Source of the DNA: Chitinophagaceae bacterium UBA1946
GTDB taxonomy: Bacteria; Bacteroidota; Bacteroidia; Chitinophagales; Chitinophagaceae
DNA length: 64,000 nt
Assembly (NCBI GenBank): GCA_002336815.1
Contig: DDEU01000034.1
Location: 19,932-83,931, forward strand
Direction of reading: 5' to 3'
The notes beneath the pieces are model-generated. The model did not search any database. It was not told where the DNA came from and saw nothing but the letters and a program-made list of their open reading frames with translations. The translations under genes and the position numbers were made by a program. Shown here piece after piece: positions 1 through 7,542 of the stretch. The first letter of the stretch is position 1. Every line of letters begins with the position of its first letter.

Positions 1-122
1 GGTTCTTCAAAAGCATAGAATTTAACAGGTCTATACGCTTAATTTCGTTGGATATATGTTTAAACAGGTCTGGATAAAAAGGTTCTTCAAAAGCATAGAA
101 TTTAACGGGTCATTTCCGTTGG
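1..122. repeat. Near-tandem duplication, 80-bp offset
   Basis: Bases 1-26 recur without a mismatch at 81-106, and the following bases (GGTC, then the TTTC-GTTGG part) recur with small indels up to 122. A shorter piece (TTTAA-CAGGTCT) is also seen at 21-32 and 59-71, so the block looks nested. The two copies lie in different reading frames on both strands. It sits in the region just 3' of mraY. I see no transposase or terminal repeat, so it reads as a local duplication scar. Confidence 0.75.
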
Positions 123-232
123 GTAATCTCCTGCCCCTGGCAGTGTTGGTTTTTTCATTGGTATTGATATATATGCTGAACTCCTTTATTCAACCAAGAC
201 GAAAGGAGTTGATCATCTTAACTTTAATGTGA
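26..232 (+). other. Possible C-terminal end of a convergent membrane-protein ORF
   Basis: A plus-strand frame is open from 26 to a TGA at 230-232 and overlaps the mraY 3' end by about 20 bp. From 83 it reads as a short basic stretch, one strongly hydrophobic segment (about 20 residues, bases 128-187) and a charged tail. Only ATG 56 lies upstream within the frame, because a stop precedes it at 23-25. It could be the tail of a gene broken by the local duplication, or chance. No family is recognised. Confidence 0.2.
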
Positions 233-1511
233 CTATTGCCACCACTACGCTCAGTATTGTTACGATCCAGAACCTCACAGCGATCTTACTTTCATGATAC
301 CCGAGCTTTTGATAATGGTGATGCAGGGGACTCATCAAAAACACCCTTCGTCCCTCGCCATATTTCCGTTTCGTGTATTTGAAATAAGTAACCTGTATCA
401 TCACACTCAGATTTTCCACCAAAAACACAAAGCAGAAAAACGGTATCAACAATTCTTTACGAACTATAATTGCCAGTGCTGCAATGATGCCGCCTAATGC
501 CAGGCTCCCGGTATCACCCATAAAAACCTGCGCCGGGTAAGCATTGTACCACAGGAACCCGATGCAGGCACCTACAAATGCCGCAATAAAAATGGACAGC
601 TCTGCCAGGTTGGGGATGTACATAATGTTGAGGTACTCCGCAAATTTTATGTTGCCGCTCACATAGGCAAATATGCCCAGGCAGATGCCAATGATCGCAC
701 TCACACCTGTTGCAAGGCCATCTAATCCATCGGTAATATTTGCACCATTGCTTACTGCCGTTACTATAAAAATTACAATGATGATGTAAATGATATAGGT
801 AAATGCTTCCAGGCTTTGCGGCAGTAACTTGGCATAATTGAACTCGTGGTTCTTTACGAATGGTATGGTTGTGATGGGTGTTTTAACAGTTGCAAAACGA
901 TGCGGTGTTCCATCGATCATCACAGTGTCAATATTCAATTGTCGCTCGCCGGGCTTGATGGCAGTTTGCTCATTTACAATTTCTCTTTTCACGGTTACAC
1001 TCGGACTGAAATAAAGTGTAACGCCTACAATGATACCCAGCATTACCTGTCCGAATATCTTAAACCGGCCAGCCAAACCATCGCTGTCACTCTTTTTATA
1101 CGCAATGCCTTTTTGCTGTGCAATGCGCTTGGCCCGGATCTTTAAATAATCATCGATGAAGCCGATCAATGCAAGCCATACCGTGCAGAGCAGCATCAGC
1201 CTGATATAGGTTTTGTGCAGGTTGGCCAGTAACAATGTTGGGATGATGATGGCCAGGATGATGATGATACCGCCCATTGTTGGCGTACCTTTTTTCTGTT
1301 GCTCACCTGCCAGCCCAAGATCCCTAACGCTTTCGCCTAATTGCTTTTTCTGTAAAAATGCGATCAGTTTTTTACCAAATACCGTGGTGATCACGAGGCT
1401 GAAAATAACAGCCAGCATTACCCTGAACGTGATGAACTGGAACAGTCCACTGCCCGGGAAGCCATTGCTTTTCCAGTGATTCGTTAACCAATCAAATAAG
1501 TGATACAGCAT
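213..1511 (-). CDS. mraY: Phospho-N-acetylmuramoyl-pentapeptide transferase (MraY)
   Basis: Transfers phospho-MurNAc-pentapeptide from UDP to undecaprenyl phosphate, making lipid I at the inner membrane. The 432-residue protein has about ten membrane segments and the family signatures: KKGTPTMGG at 73-81, the Asp pair in GFIDDYLK (120-121), NGANITDGLDGLA at 255-267, MGDTGSLALGG at 331-341 and the triple-His loop MSPLHHHY around 397-399. A periplasmic/loop insertion at about 168-225 makes it longer than the E. coli enzyme (360 residues), as is usual in Bacteroidota. It is the last gene of the cluster seen here; murD/ftsW, normally next, are not in the 212 bp left of it. The spacer to murE (1512-1575) is AT-rich degenerate repeat. 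Confidence 0.97.
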   Translation of the reverse strand: MLYHLFDWLTNHWKSNGFPGSGLFQFITFRVMLAVIFSLVITTVFGKKLIAFLQKKQLGESVRDLGLAGEQQKKGTPTMGGIIIILAIIIPTLLLANLHKTYIRLMLLCTVWLALIGFIDDYLKIRAKRIAQQKGIAYKKSDSDGLAGRFKIFGQVMLGIIVGVTLYFSPSVTVKREIVNEQTAIKPGERQLNIDTVMIDGTPHRFATVKTPITTIPFVKNHEFNYAKLLPQSLEAFTYIIYIIIVIFIVTAVSNGANITDGLDGLATGVSAIIGICLGIFAYVSGNIKFAEYLNIMYIPNLAELSIFIAAFVGACIGFLWYNAYPAQVFMGDTGSLALGGIIAALAIIVRKELLIPFFCFVFLVENLSVMIQVTYFKYTKRKYGEGRRVFLMSPLHHHYQKLGYHESKIAVRFWIVTILSVVVAIVTLKLR

Positions 1512-1575
1512 ACAGTTGATTTGATAATTTGGTGATTTGGTAATTTTCCAATTATCATTTATTAAAATCGACCCT

Positions 1576-3039
1576 TTATTTTTCTAACAATTCAAACATT
1601 TCATTCAGTACCTGTTTGTCGTCAAAATCGTATTTTACGCCTTTGATGTCCTGGTATTTTTCATGCCCCTTGCCTGCTATCAACACGATGTCTTCTTTTT
1701 CAGCAAGACTGATCGCTGTTTTGATTGCCTCTTTTCTATCCGCTATTGAAATGTATTTTTTTCTTGCCACCACGCTTACCCCTGCTTCCATATCTTTTAA
1801 TATCTGCAGTGCATCTTCACTGCGTGGATTGTCAGATGTAAAAATCACCCGGTTGCTGTACTCACAAGCCACTTCGGCCATCACAGGACGTTTGGTTTTA
1901 TCCCTGTCGCCGCCACAGCCAACCACGGTAATGATCTGCTCATGGCCCTGCCGCAGGTTTTTGATGGTTGCCAGTACATTCAGCAATGCATCGGGCGTGT
2001 GGGCATAGTCAACAATGCCCACGATCTTTTCCTTCTTACTCACTGTATAGTCGAACCTTCCTTCTGCACCAGTAAGTATGCTCAATGTTTGTAACACGAG
2101 TTGCTTCTCCTGCCCCAGGCAAACCGCCGCTCCATATACCGCCAGCAGGTTGTATGCATTGAATTCTCCTATCAGCCTGAAATAAACTTCCTGTTCGTTC
2201 ACCATCATGTGCAGACCGATCAAACTATTCTCTAAAATCTTTCCTTTAAAGTCAGCCATCGTTTTAAGGCTGTAATAATATTTCTTGGCTGCTGTATTCT
2301 GCAGCATTACCGGTCCACGTTTATCATCCATATTGCTGATGGCAAAAGAGGAAGAAGGCAATGCATCGAACCAGGATTTTTTAACCCTTATGTATTCTTC
2401 AAATGTGTGGTGGTAATCCAGGTGATCATGGGTGATATTGCTGAACAAGGCACCTGTAAAATGCAGCCCGGTGATCCGGTGCTGGTGAATGGCATGACTG
2501 CTGCATTCCATGAACACGTATTCGCAGCCGGCATCATGCATTTGCCTGATGAGCCTGTTCACACTAACAGCATCGGGTGTGGTATGTGTTGAAGCGATCA
2601 CTTCATTACCCACCTGGTTTTGTACGGTACTGATCAGCCCGCATTTGTAACCCATTGCAGTGAACAGTTTCCACAGCAATGTTGCGATGGTTGTTTTACC
2701 GTTGGTACCGGTAACCCCTACCAGTTTTAATTTCAAAGAAGTTTCTCCATAAAAGTTATGGCTCATCCACCCTGCAGCCACCGCACTGTTTTCGACCTGT
2801 ATATAAACTACCTGGTCATGAATCTTCCCAGGCAATGTTTCACAAACCACGGCAACTGCGCCCTTTTCAATGGCTGTTTCAATATACCCGTGCCCATCTG
2901 CAGCATTTCCTTTTACCGCTATAAAACAAGATCCGGCAGTCACTTTACGGGAATCGATCTGCAGGTCGTTTACCTCCACAGCGGTATTGCCTTTAACAGA
3001 CCTGATGTTTACTTTATATAGTATATCCTGTAAAATCAA
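1576..3039 (-). CDS. murE: UDP-MurNAc-L-Ala-D-Glu:meso-diaminopimelate ligase (MurE)
   Basis: Cytoplasmic ATP-dependent ligase adding the third residue of the peptidoglycan stem peptide. The P-loop GTNGKTT lies at 111-117, the central-domain GCGGDRDKTKRP signature at 375-385, and DNPR at 403-406; DNPR is the known signature of meso-DAP rather than lysine specificity. The length (487) is normal. The start is a TTG whose last two bases overlap the ftsI stop (TTGA), so translation is probably coupled to ftsI; no ATG lies nearby in frame. Confidence 0.95.
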   Translation of the reverse strand: MILQDILYKVNIRSVKGNTAVEVNDLQIDSRKVTAGSCFIAVKGNAADGHGYIETAIEKGAVAVVCETLPGKIHDQVVYIQVENSAVAAGWMSHNFYGETSLKLKLVGVTGTNGKTTIATLLWKLFTAMGYKCGLISTVQNQVGNEVIASTHTTPDAVSVNRLIRQMHDAGCEYVFMECSSHAIHQHRITGLHFTGALFSNITHDHLDYHHTFEEYIRVKKSWFDALPSSSFAISNMDDKRGPVMLQNTAAKKYYYSLKTMADFKGKILENSLIGLHMMVNEQEVYFRLIGEFNAYNLLAVYGAAVCLGQEKQLVLQTLSILTGAEGRFDYTVSKKEKIVGIVDYAHTPDALLNVLATIKNLRQGHEQIITVVGCGGDRDKTKRPVMAEVACEYSNRVIFTSDNPRSEDALQILKDMEAGVSVVARKKYISIADRKEAIKTAISLAEKEDIVLIAGKGHEKYQDIKGVKYDFDDKQVLNEMFELLEK

Positions 3040-5201
3040 TTTAGAAACAGTGTTATCAGTTGTCCTTTTTTAAATGTTGCGCCTGGGGGAATGGATTGGC
3101 TGATCACCCTGCCCCTTCCACTTACCGTTACTTTCAATCCTTTATTCTCTGCCATGTACACAGCATCTTTTAAACCCATCCCCACTACATTCGGAATGAT
3201 GCTGGCAGCAGTTCCTGCATAAGCAGGCACCTGCAGTGTGGTATTGCTGTTCTTTACACTCATGCTTCTCCAGTATCCACCATTGCCCGAATCTGTGAAA
3301 GGCATTTTTAATGTTCCCAATATTGAATTGAGTTCATTTTTTAATCCGTAATAATTGTACATCAGTGTATCACTCAGCCCCGGTACGGTATACCTGCGGT
3401 TGCTTAAAAACCTGGCGTATACTTTATCGCTGATCTCTTTAAACACTACACCCGACACATCGGCACCATAGATCAGTTTTGATTCGTTGCTGTTCTGTAT
3501 CACTACTGCCATCGTGTATTTGGGCTGGTTGGCCGGGAAATAACCGATGAAAGATGCCTGGTAAATTTTGTTGCCCTTGTTATAACCACGATTGTCCAAC
3601 GCCGTTACTGCAGTACCTGTTTTACCCGCTATCTTATACGCACTGTCAAATAATACTTTGTGGCCGGTACCATGCAGACTGTCTACCACCGCACCCAGGC
3701 ATTCCTGCACCTGCACCAATGTTTCGTCACTGCATATTTTATCAACCAGTACCACGGGTTCAAATGTTTTTACATCCAGTCCATATTCTTTTACTGCATT
3801 TACCAGGTAAGGCTTCATCATTTTACCATTGTTGGCAACCGCATTGTATAGCATCAGCATGTGCAGCGGGGTAACCAGTTCTTCATAACCGTGTGCCATG
3901 TAAGGAATGGTAGTATTGTACCAACTGCGTTTGTTGGTTGGTTTTTTTATGGTGGGCCTTCCGGAGGTAGCGGTGATATCAATTCCTGTAAGCGTATCGA
4001 GCCTGAACTTGTGCAGGTGATCGGTAAACTTTGATGGTTGTGTATGATAGTACTGATCGGCAAGTTTTGCAAACGCCACGTTGCTGCTGTGTGAAAATGC
4101 ATCCTTTACAGTAATGGCACCTGCACCCAGGTGAGAATCTTTTATCCTCAAACCATAAAAATATTTTGCCCCACCTTCGCAATCAACAATGGAATTTTTT
4201 GTAACATATTTATCTTCCATCAAAGCCATCAGGGTGGCCAGTTTAAAAATGGATCCCGGCTCTGTTGCCTTACCGATACCATAGTTGAGGTCTTCAGCAT
4301 ATACCGTAAGGCCATCCTTATCTTTTTTGAGGCTGCCGTCTTCATTTTTTTGCTGACCCAGGTTGGCAATGGCTTTAATTTTACCCGTTGCAGTTTCCAT
4401 GATGATGGCAGTGCCGTGCAGTGAGTTGTTGTTCACCAGCATTTTCATCAAGGCTGTTTCCGCTACATCCTGCATATAGGTATCCAGGGTGGTAATAATG
4501 TCTTTGCCGTTCTCAGGTTCAACTTCCAGGCCTTCTACGGGTAAATAGGTGCCGGCTGAATACCGCATCAAACGTTGTCCGTTAGTACCTTTTAACAAAC
4601 TATCGTAACTCTGTTCGATCCCAACATTCTTTTTTGCATTGTCCCTCGACAAGCCAATGGTCCTGTTAGCCAGCAGCACATAAGGATTGATGCGTTTATC
4701 CCTGATATCAACGATAAACCCGCTTTTGTTTTTGCCCAGCCTAACCAGCGGAAAATTGCGCAGTTCTATATAATCTGAAAAAGAGATCTTCTTTTTCAGT
4801 GGATAATAGCGATCGTTATTTTTATAGGCCAGCTGCATTTCTCTTTTATATTCCAGTGAGCTTTTATCTTTAAACAGCTTTGCCATGCTGAAGCTCAGGG
4901 AATCGATGTTGTCTTTAAAACGCTTGCCGTCTTTCTCCCTCAACCCGTCTGCGCCAAAATCAACATAAATGTCGAAGATGGGAACGGAGGTGCTCAGCAT
5001 ATTTCCATCCTCACTGTAAATGGTACCACGTTCGGCTTCAAGCGGCATAAAACGCTGGTGAAGGCTGTCGCCCATGCTTCTCCAGAATTTACCCTCTACC
5101 CTTTGTATGTAAGCTGCCCTGCCCAATACCACTACACCCAGCAGTACCATCACCAGGAAGCTGAGGTTCACTCTCCACAATATGTCTTTTCTTACATCCA
5201 T
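3036..5201 (-). CDS. ftsI: Penicillin-binding protein, FtsI type, with one PASTA domain
   Basis: Class B PBP, the septal peptidoglycan transpeptidase. One N-terminal membrane anchor (about 12-33) is followed by a dimerisation domain and a transpeptidase domain with SxxK (S317-I-F-K320), SSN (372-374) and KTGT (527-530). A single PASTA domain closes the protein (about 669-721). The 721 residues fit Bacteroidota FtsI; E. coli FtsI is 588 and lacks PASTA. It follows the ftsL-like gene after 67 bp and overlaps the murE start. Confidence 0.95.
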   Translation of the reverse strand: MDVRKDILWRVNLSFLVMVLLGVVVLGRAAYIQRVEGKFWRSMGDSLHQRFMPLEAERGTIYSEDGNMLSTSVPIFDIYVDFGADGLREKDGKRFKDNIDSLSFSMAKLFKDKSSLEYKREMQLAYKNNDRYYPLKKKISFSDYIELRNFPLVRLGKNKSGFIVDIRDKRINPYVLLANRTIGLSRDNAKKNVGIEQSYDSLLKGTNGQRLMRYSAGTYLPVEGLEVEPENGKDIITTLDTYMQDVAETALMKMLVNNNSLHGTAIIMETATGKIKAIANLGQQKNEDGSLKKDKDGLTVYAEDLNYGIGKATEPGSIFKLATLMALMEDKYVTKNSIVDCEGGAKYFYGLRIKDSHLGAGAITVKDAFSHSSNVAFAKLADQYYHTQPSKFTDHLHKFRLDTLTGIDITATSGRPTIKKPTNKRSWYNTTIPYMAHGYEELVTPLHMLMLYNAVANNGKMMKPYLVNAVKEYGLDVKTFEPVVLVDKICSDETLVQVQECLGAVVDSLHGTGHKVLFDSAYKIAGKTGTAVTALDNRGYNKGNKIYQASFIGYFPANQPKYTMAVVIQNSNESKLIYGADVSGVVFKEISDKVYARFLSNRRYTVPGLSDTLMYNYYGLKNELNSILGTLKMPFTDSGNGGYWRSMSVKNSNTTLQVPAYAGTAASIIPNVVGMGLKDAVYMAENKGLKVTVSGRGRVISQSIPPGATFKKGQLITLFLN

Positions 5202-5268
5202 GCCTATCCCGAAAAGAGGGATTTTTATTTTTTATAATTGAATAACAATATCCTTTTAGCTGCCGGCT

Positions 5269-5613
5269 TTACGGCTTCTGTTCAGCATTCAGCACTATGG
5301 GTGGCTGTGTCAATTCTTTTAACCCCAGCGGCTCTACCGCCTTTACCAGTTCACTGGCTTTGCTTCTGAAGATCACTTCACTCTTCACTGTTTTAAATTC
5401 GTACTCCAGTTCCTTGATATGCTTTTCAGTTGCTGCTATCTTACGGGTAAGCTTATCCGCTAAATGCCCGTTGTAGATATAGACAACTGCTAAAAAAGCC
5501 AGGAATAAAAAGAACGGAATGTTCATCACTACCCACTGGTAATTGAAGAGGCGCTTCCACTCAAATTTTTGTGTGGGTGCTTCTTCCTGCTGTGATGTTT
5601 TTAAATCTGGCAT
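5269..5613 (-). CDS. FtsL-like division protein
   Basis: The 114-residue protein has one membrane segment at about 27-49 followed by a heptad-like coiled coil (about 50-95) and a short tail. This is the architecture of FtsL, which forms a complex with FtsQ and FtsB and activates FtsW/FtsI. The sequence itself is weakly conserved, so the call rests on topology and on its position between rsmH and ftsI, where ftsL always lies in dcw clusters. Confidence 0.8.
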   Translation of the reverse strand: MPDLKTSQQEEAPTQKFEWKRLFNYQWVVMNIPFFLFLAFLAVVYIYNGHLADKLTRKIAATEKHIKELEYEFKTVKSEVIFRSKASELVKAVEPLGLKELTQPPIVLNAEQKP

Positions 5614-5647
5614 ATTATATTTATGAACGATCTTTTTCTTTAATGAT

Positions 5648-6616
5648 TCAGGCTTTTTTTTCGGCCACCCTCAGTTTTGCACTCCTGCTTCTTGGATTTA
5701 ACTTCAGCTCTTTTTCGCCTGCCGTAACCGGCTTTTTATTCACCAGCATAAAAGGGCTTGCTGCTTTATTTCCATACAGTTCATCAACTTCCGTTTCGGC
5801 TAAAGTGCCTGCCCGAAAAAAGTTCTTTACAACCCGGTCTTCTAATGAATGAAATGTAATAATGGCGATACGGCCAGAGGGATTCAATAGGTTAATGGAT
5901 TGTTGCAACAGTTCTTTTAAAGCTCCCAGTTCATCATTTACTTCAATGCGCAGGGCCTGGAATACCTGCGCAAAATATTTCTGGGGATTCCCTTTCACCA
6001 CCGGTTGTAAAGCTCTTTTCAGATCGCTGATCGTTGCCAGCGGCGTGATGGCCCTTTGCGCTACGATCGTCCTGGCAAGTGTTTTTGCATTGGTTACTTC
6101 GCCATATTGCTCAAACAACTTGTGCAGTTGCGTTTCTGAGAATGATCTTAAGATATCGGCTGCCGTAAGTGGCTGCCGGCGATCCATCCTCATGTCCAGC
6201 GCTGCATCAAATCGGGTTGAAAACCCCCTGTCGGCCTCATCAAACTGGTGACTCGATACACCCAGGTCGGCAAGGATACCGTCTACAGCGGTTATTTTAT
6301 GCAACCGCAGGAAACGCTGCAGGTGACGAAAATTCTGCGGAATAAAAATCACCCGTTTATCATCCGGCAGATTTTTCTTTGCATCGTCATCCTGGTCGAA
6401 AGCCACCAGCCGGCCATTTTCGTCTAACCGTTCCAGTATGGCCCTGCTATGCCCGCCGCCACCAAAAGTGCCATCTACATAAATACCGTTGGGCCTGACC
6501 GCAAGACCATCGATCGTTTCCGTTAATAAAACCGGCGTGTGATAATTACTGTCTGCATTGTTCAATGACTGCATTGCTGGCTTTTCATCTGAACGCTTCG
6601 TTCCCATATCAACCAT
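5648..6616 (-). CDS. rsmH: 16S rRNA m4C1402 methyltransferase (RsmH/MraW)
   Basis: SAM-dependent methyltransferase modifying C1402 of 16S rRNA. It shows the opening HTPVLLTETI motif (about 26-35), the SAM-binding motif VDGTFGGGGHS (about 48-58), the ADLGVSSHQFD motif and the late ITFHSLEDR motif. The family length is about 310 and it has 322 residues here. The gene lies 7 bp after mraZ and 34 bp before the ftsL-like gene, so it belongs to the operon. A second in-frame ATG four codons in is also possible. Confidence 0.96.
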   Translation of the reverse strand: MVDMGTKRSDEKPAMQSLNNADSNYHTPVLLTETIDGLAVRPNGIYVDGTFGGGGHSRAILERLDENGRLVAFDQDDDAKKNLPDDKRVIFIPQNFRHLQRFLRLHKITAVDGILADLGVSSHQFDEADRGFSTRFDAALDMRMDRRQPLTAADILRSFSETQLHKLFEQYGEVTNAKTLARTIVAQRAITPLATISDLKRALQPVVKGNPQKYFAQVFQALRIEVNDELGALKELLQQSINLLNPSGRIAIITFHSLEDRVVKNFFRAGTLAETEVDELYGNKAASPFMLVNKKPVTAGEKELKLNPRSRSAKLRVAEKKA

Positions 6617-6623
6617 TTAACAA

Positions 6624-7091
6624 TTAGTCATTCTTAACAATATTTCCTTTGTTCATCACGTTGTTGGCCAGCCTGCTTAACTCATCCGGTGAAGAAAGTT
6701 CAAAGAGCTTTTTATATTTTTTACTGTCCCAAATTTCAATTTTGTTAACCGCCGATACCAGCAACACATCCTTATCAAGCCCGGCATATTCTATCAATGG
6801 TTTCGGCAGCAATAATCTTCCGGCGCTGTCCAGTTCAATTTGCGTGGCGCCATTCAAAAACTTACGGCGGAACTCCCTAACTTGTGGGTCAAAATCATTC
6901 AACTTGCTGATTTCCGCAAATACAGGTTCCCAGGTTTGGATTGGGTATAAAGTGAGGCATTCTTCTATGCCCCTGCTGATCACAAATTGGTTGGAGTTGT
7001 CGCCGGTGAGCTGCTTTTTAAAAGCAGCCGGAACCAGGAAACGACCCCTGCCATCCAGCGTAACTTCATATTCACCAAGAAAACCAATCAT
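6624..7091 (-). CDS. mraZ: Transcriptional regulator MraZ
   Basis: A DNA-binding protein with two SpoVT/AbrB-like swapped-hairpin repeats, the conserved first gene of dcw operons. The first repeat is marked by GEYEVTLDGRGRFLVP (about 6-21), the second by QIELDSAGRLLLP (about 84-96). MraZ represses its own operon by binding short direct repeats spaced 10 bp upstream of its gene in E. coli. Matching 10-bp-spaced repeats lie immediately upstream here (7113-7147). The 155-residue length is normal. Confidence 0.96.
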   Translation of the reverse strand: MIGFLGEYEVTLDGRGRFLVPAAFKKQLTGDNSNQFVISRGIEECLTLYPIQTWEPVFAEISKLNDFDPQVREFRRKFLNGATQIELDSAGRLLLPKPLIEYAGLDKDVLLVSAVNKIEIWDSKKYKKLFELSSPDELSRLANNVMNKGNIVKND

Positions 7092-7112
7092 TTGTGAGAT
7101 TTAATCTAAAAT

Positions 7113-7147
7113 TGACATAAACTGACACAAAATAACACAATTTCCCA
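7113..7147 (-). promoter_or_regulatory. Probable MraZ operator upstream of mraZ
   Basis: On the plus strand TGACATAA (7113), TGACACAA (7123) and TAACACAA (7133) recur with an exact 10-bp period, and a TCCCA (TGGGA on the mraZ strand) continues the register at 7143. E. coli MraZ binds three TGGGA-type repeats with the same period. The array ends 22 bp before the mraZ ATG. The motif differs from that of E. coli, so autoregulation is inferred from spacing and position. Confidence 0.55.
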
Positions 7148-7176
7148 TTTAGCAAGAGAAAATGGAGAAAAAAGTT

Positions 7177-7296
7177 TTATCCACAACGCAACAGTTTGTT
7201 TGTCAGCGAATTAATGAAATCACTTGATTTTTGGGGTGAAATGGGTGTGAATAGCACTGTATAAGCTGTGGATTTCCCCGGAATAAATGTGCATAA
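7177..7296. other. DnaA-box cluster; candidate replication origin or DnaA-controlled promoter
   Basis: A perfect DnaA box TTATCCACA lies at 7177-7185 (plus). Three minus-strand boxes follow at 7246-7254 (CTATTCACA), 7267-7275 (AAATCCACA) and 7288-7296 (TTATGCACA, a full match to TTATNCACA). The last three have the same orientation and are exactly 21 bp apart, two helical turns. The adjoining 7100-7180 stretch is AT-rich. The cluster is in a 451-bp gene-free gap upstream of the dcw operon. Confidence 0.45.
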
Positions 7297-7345
7297 AAGC
7301 CGAAGAGCGATTGCCTGGCTCTATTGAAAGATCGTTGCTTTATTT

Positions 7346-7372
7346 TACAATCCTCTCTCAGCAAGGATTGTA
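7346..7372. repeat. Perfect 9-bp stem-loop
   Basis: TACAATCCT at 7346-7354 and its exact complement AGGATTGTA at 7364-7372 enclose a 9-nt loop. No T-tract follows on either strand, so it does not look like an intrinsic terminator. It lies in the gene-free gap next to the DnaA-box cluster. Confidence 0.5.
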
Positions 7373-7431
7373 TCATTTAACTCTCCGGCCAGTTTATTTT
7401 TTCCCTTAGATGATAAGAATTTTTGCAGAAG

Positions 7432-7510
7432 CAGTGTTTTGATGCTTCAGAACACCCGATCATTCCAATTTTTAAGGATCGAATGATCTTTTGGTATCAC
7501 CGAAACACTG
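7432..7510 (-). terminator. Nested inverted repeats downstream of the histidine kinase
   Basis: Outer arms CAGTGTTT (7432-7439) and AAACACTG (7503-7510) enclose inner arms GATCATTC (7458-7465) and GAATGATC (7481-7488). The structure lies 33 bp after the kinase stop codon on the minus strand and could fold in its transcript. It lacks a strong U-tract, so calling it a terminator is tentative; it may be a cruciform-type element of the gap. Confidence 0.3.
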
Positions 7511-7542
7511 TTACGGGGAAAAAGTGGGAAAACGGTGGAAGC

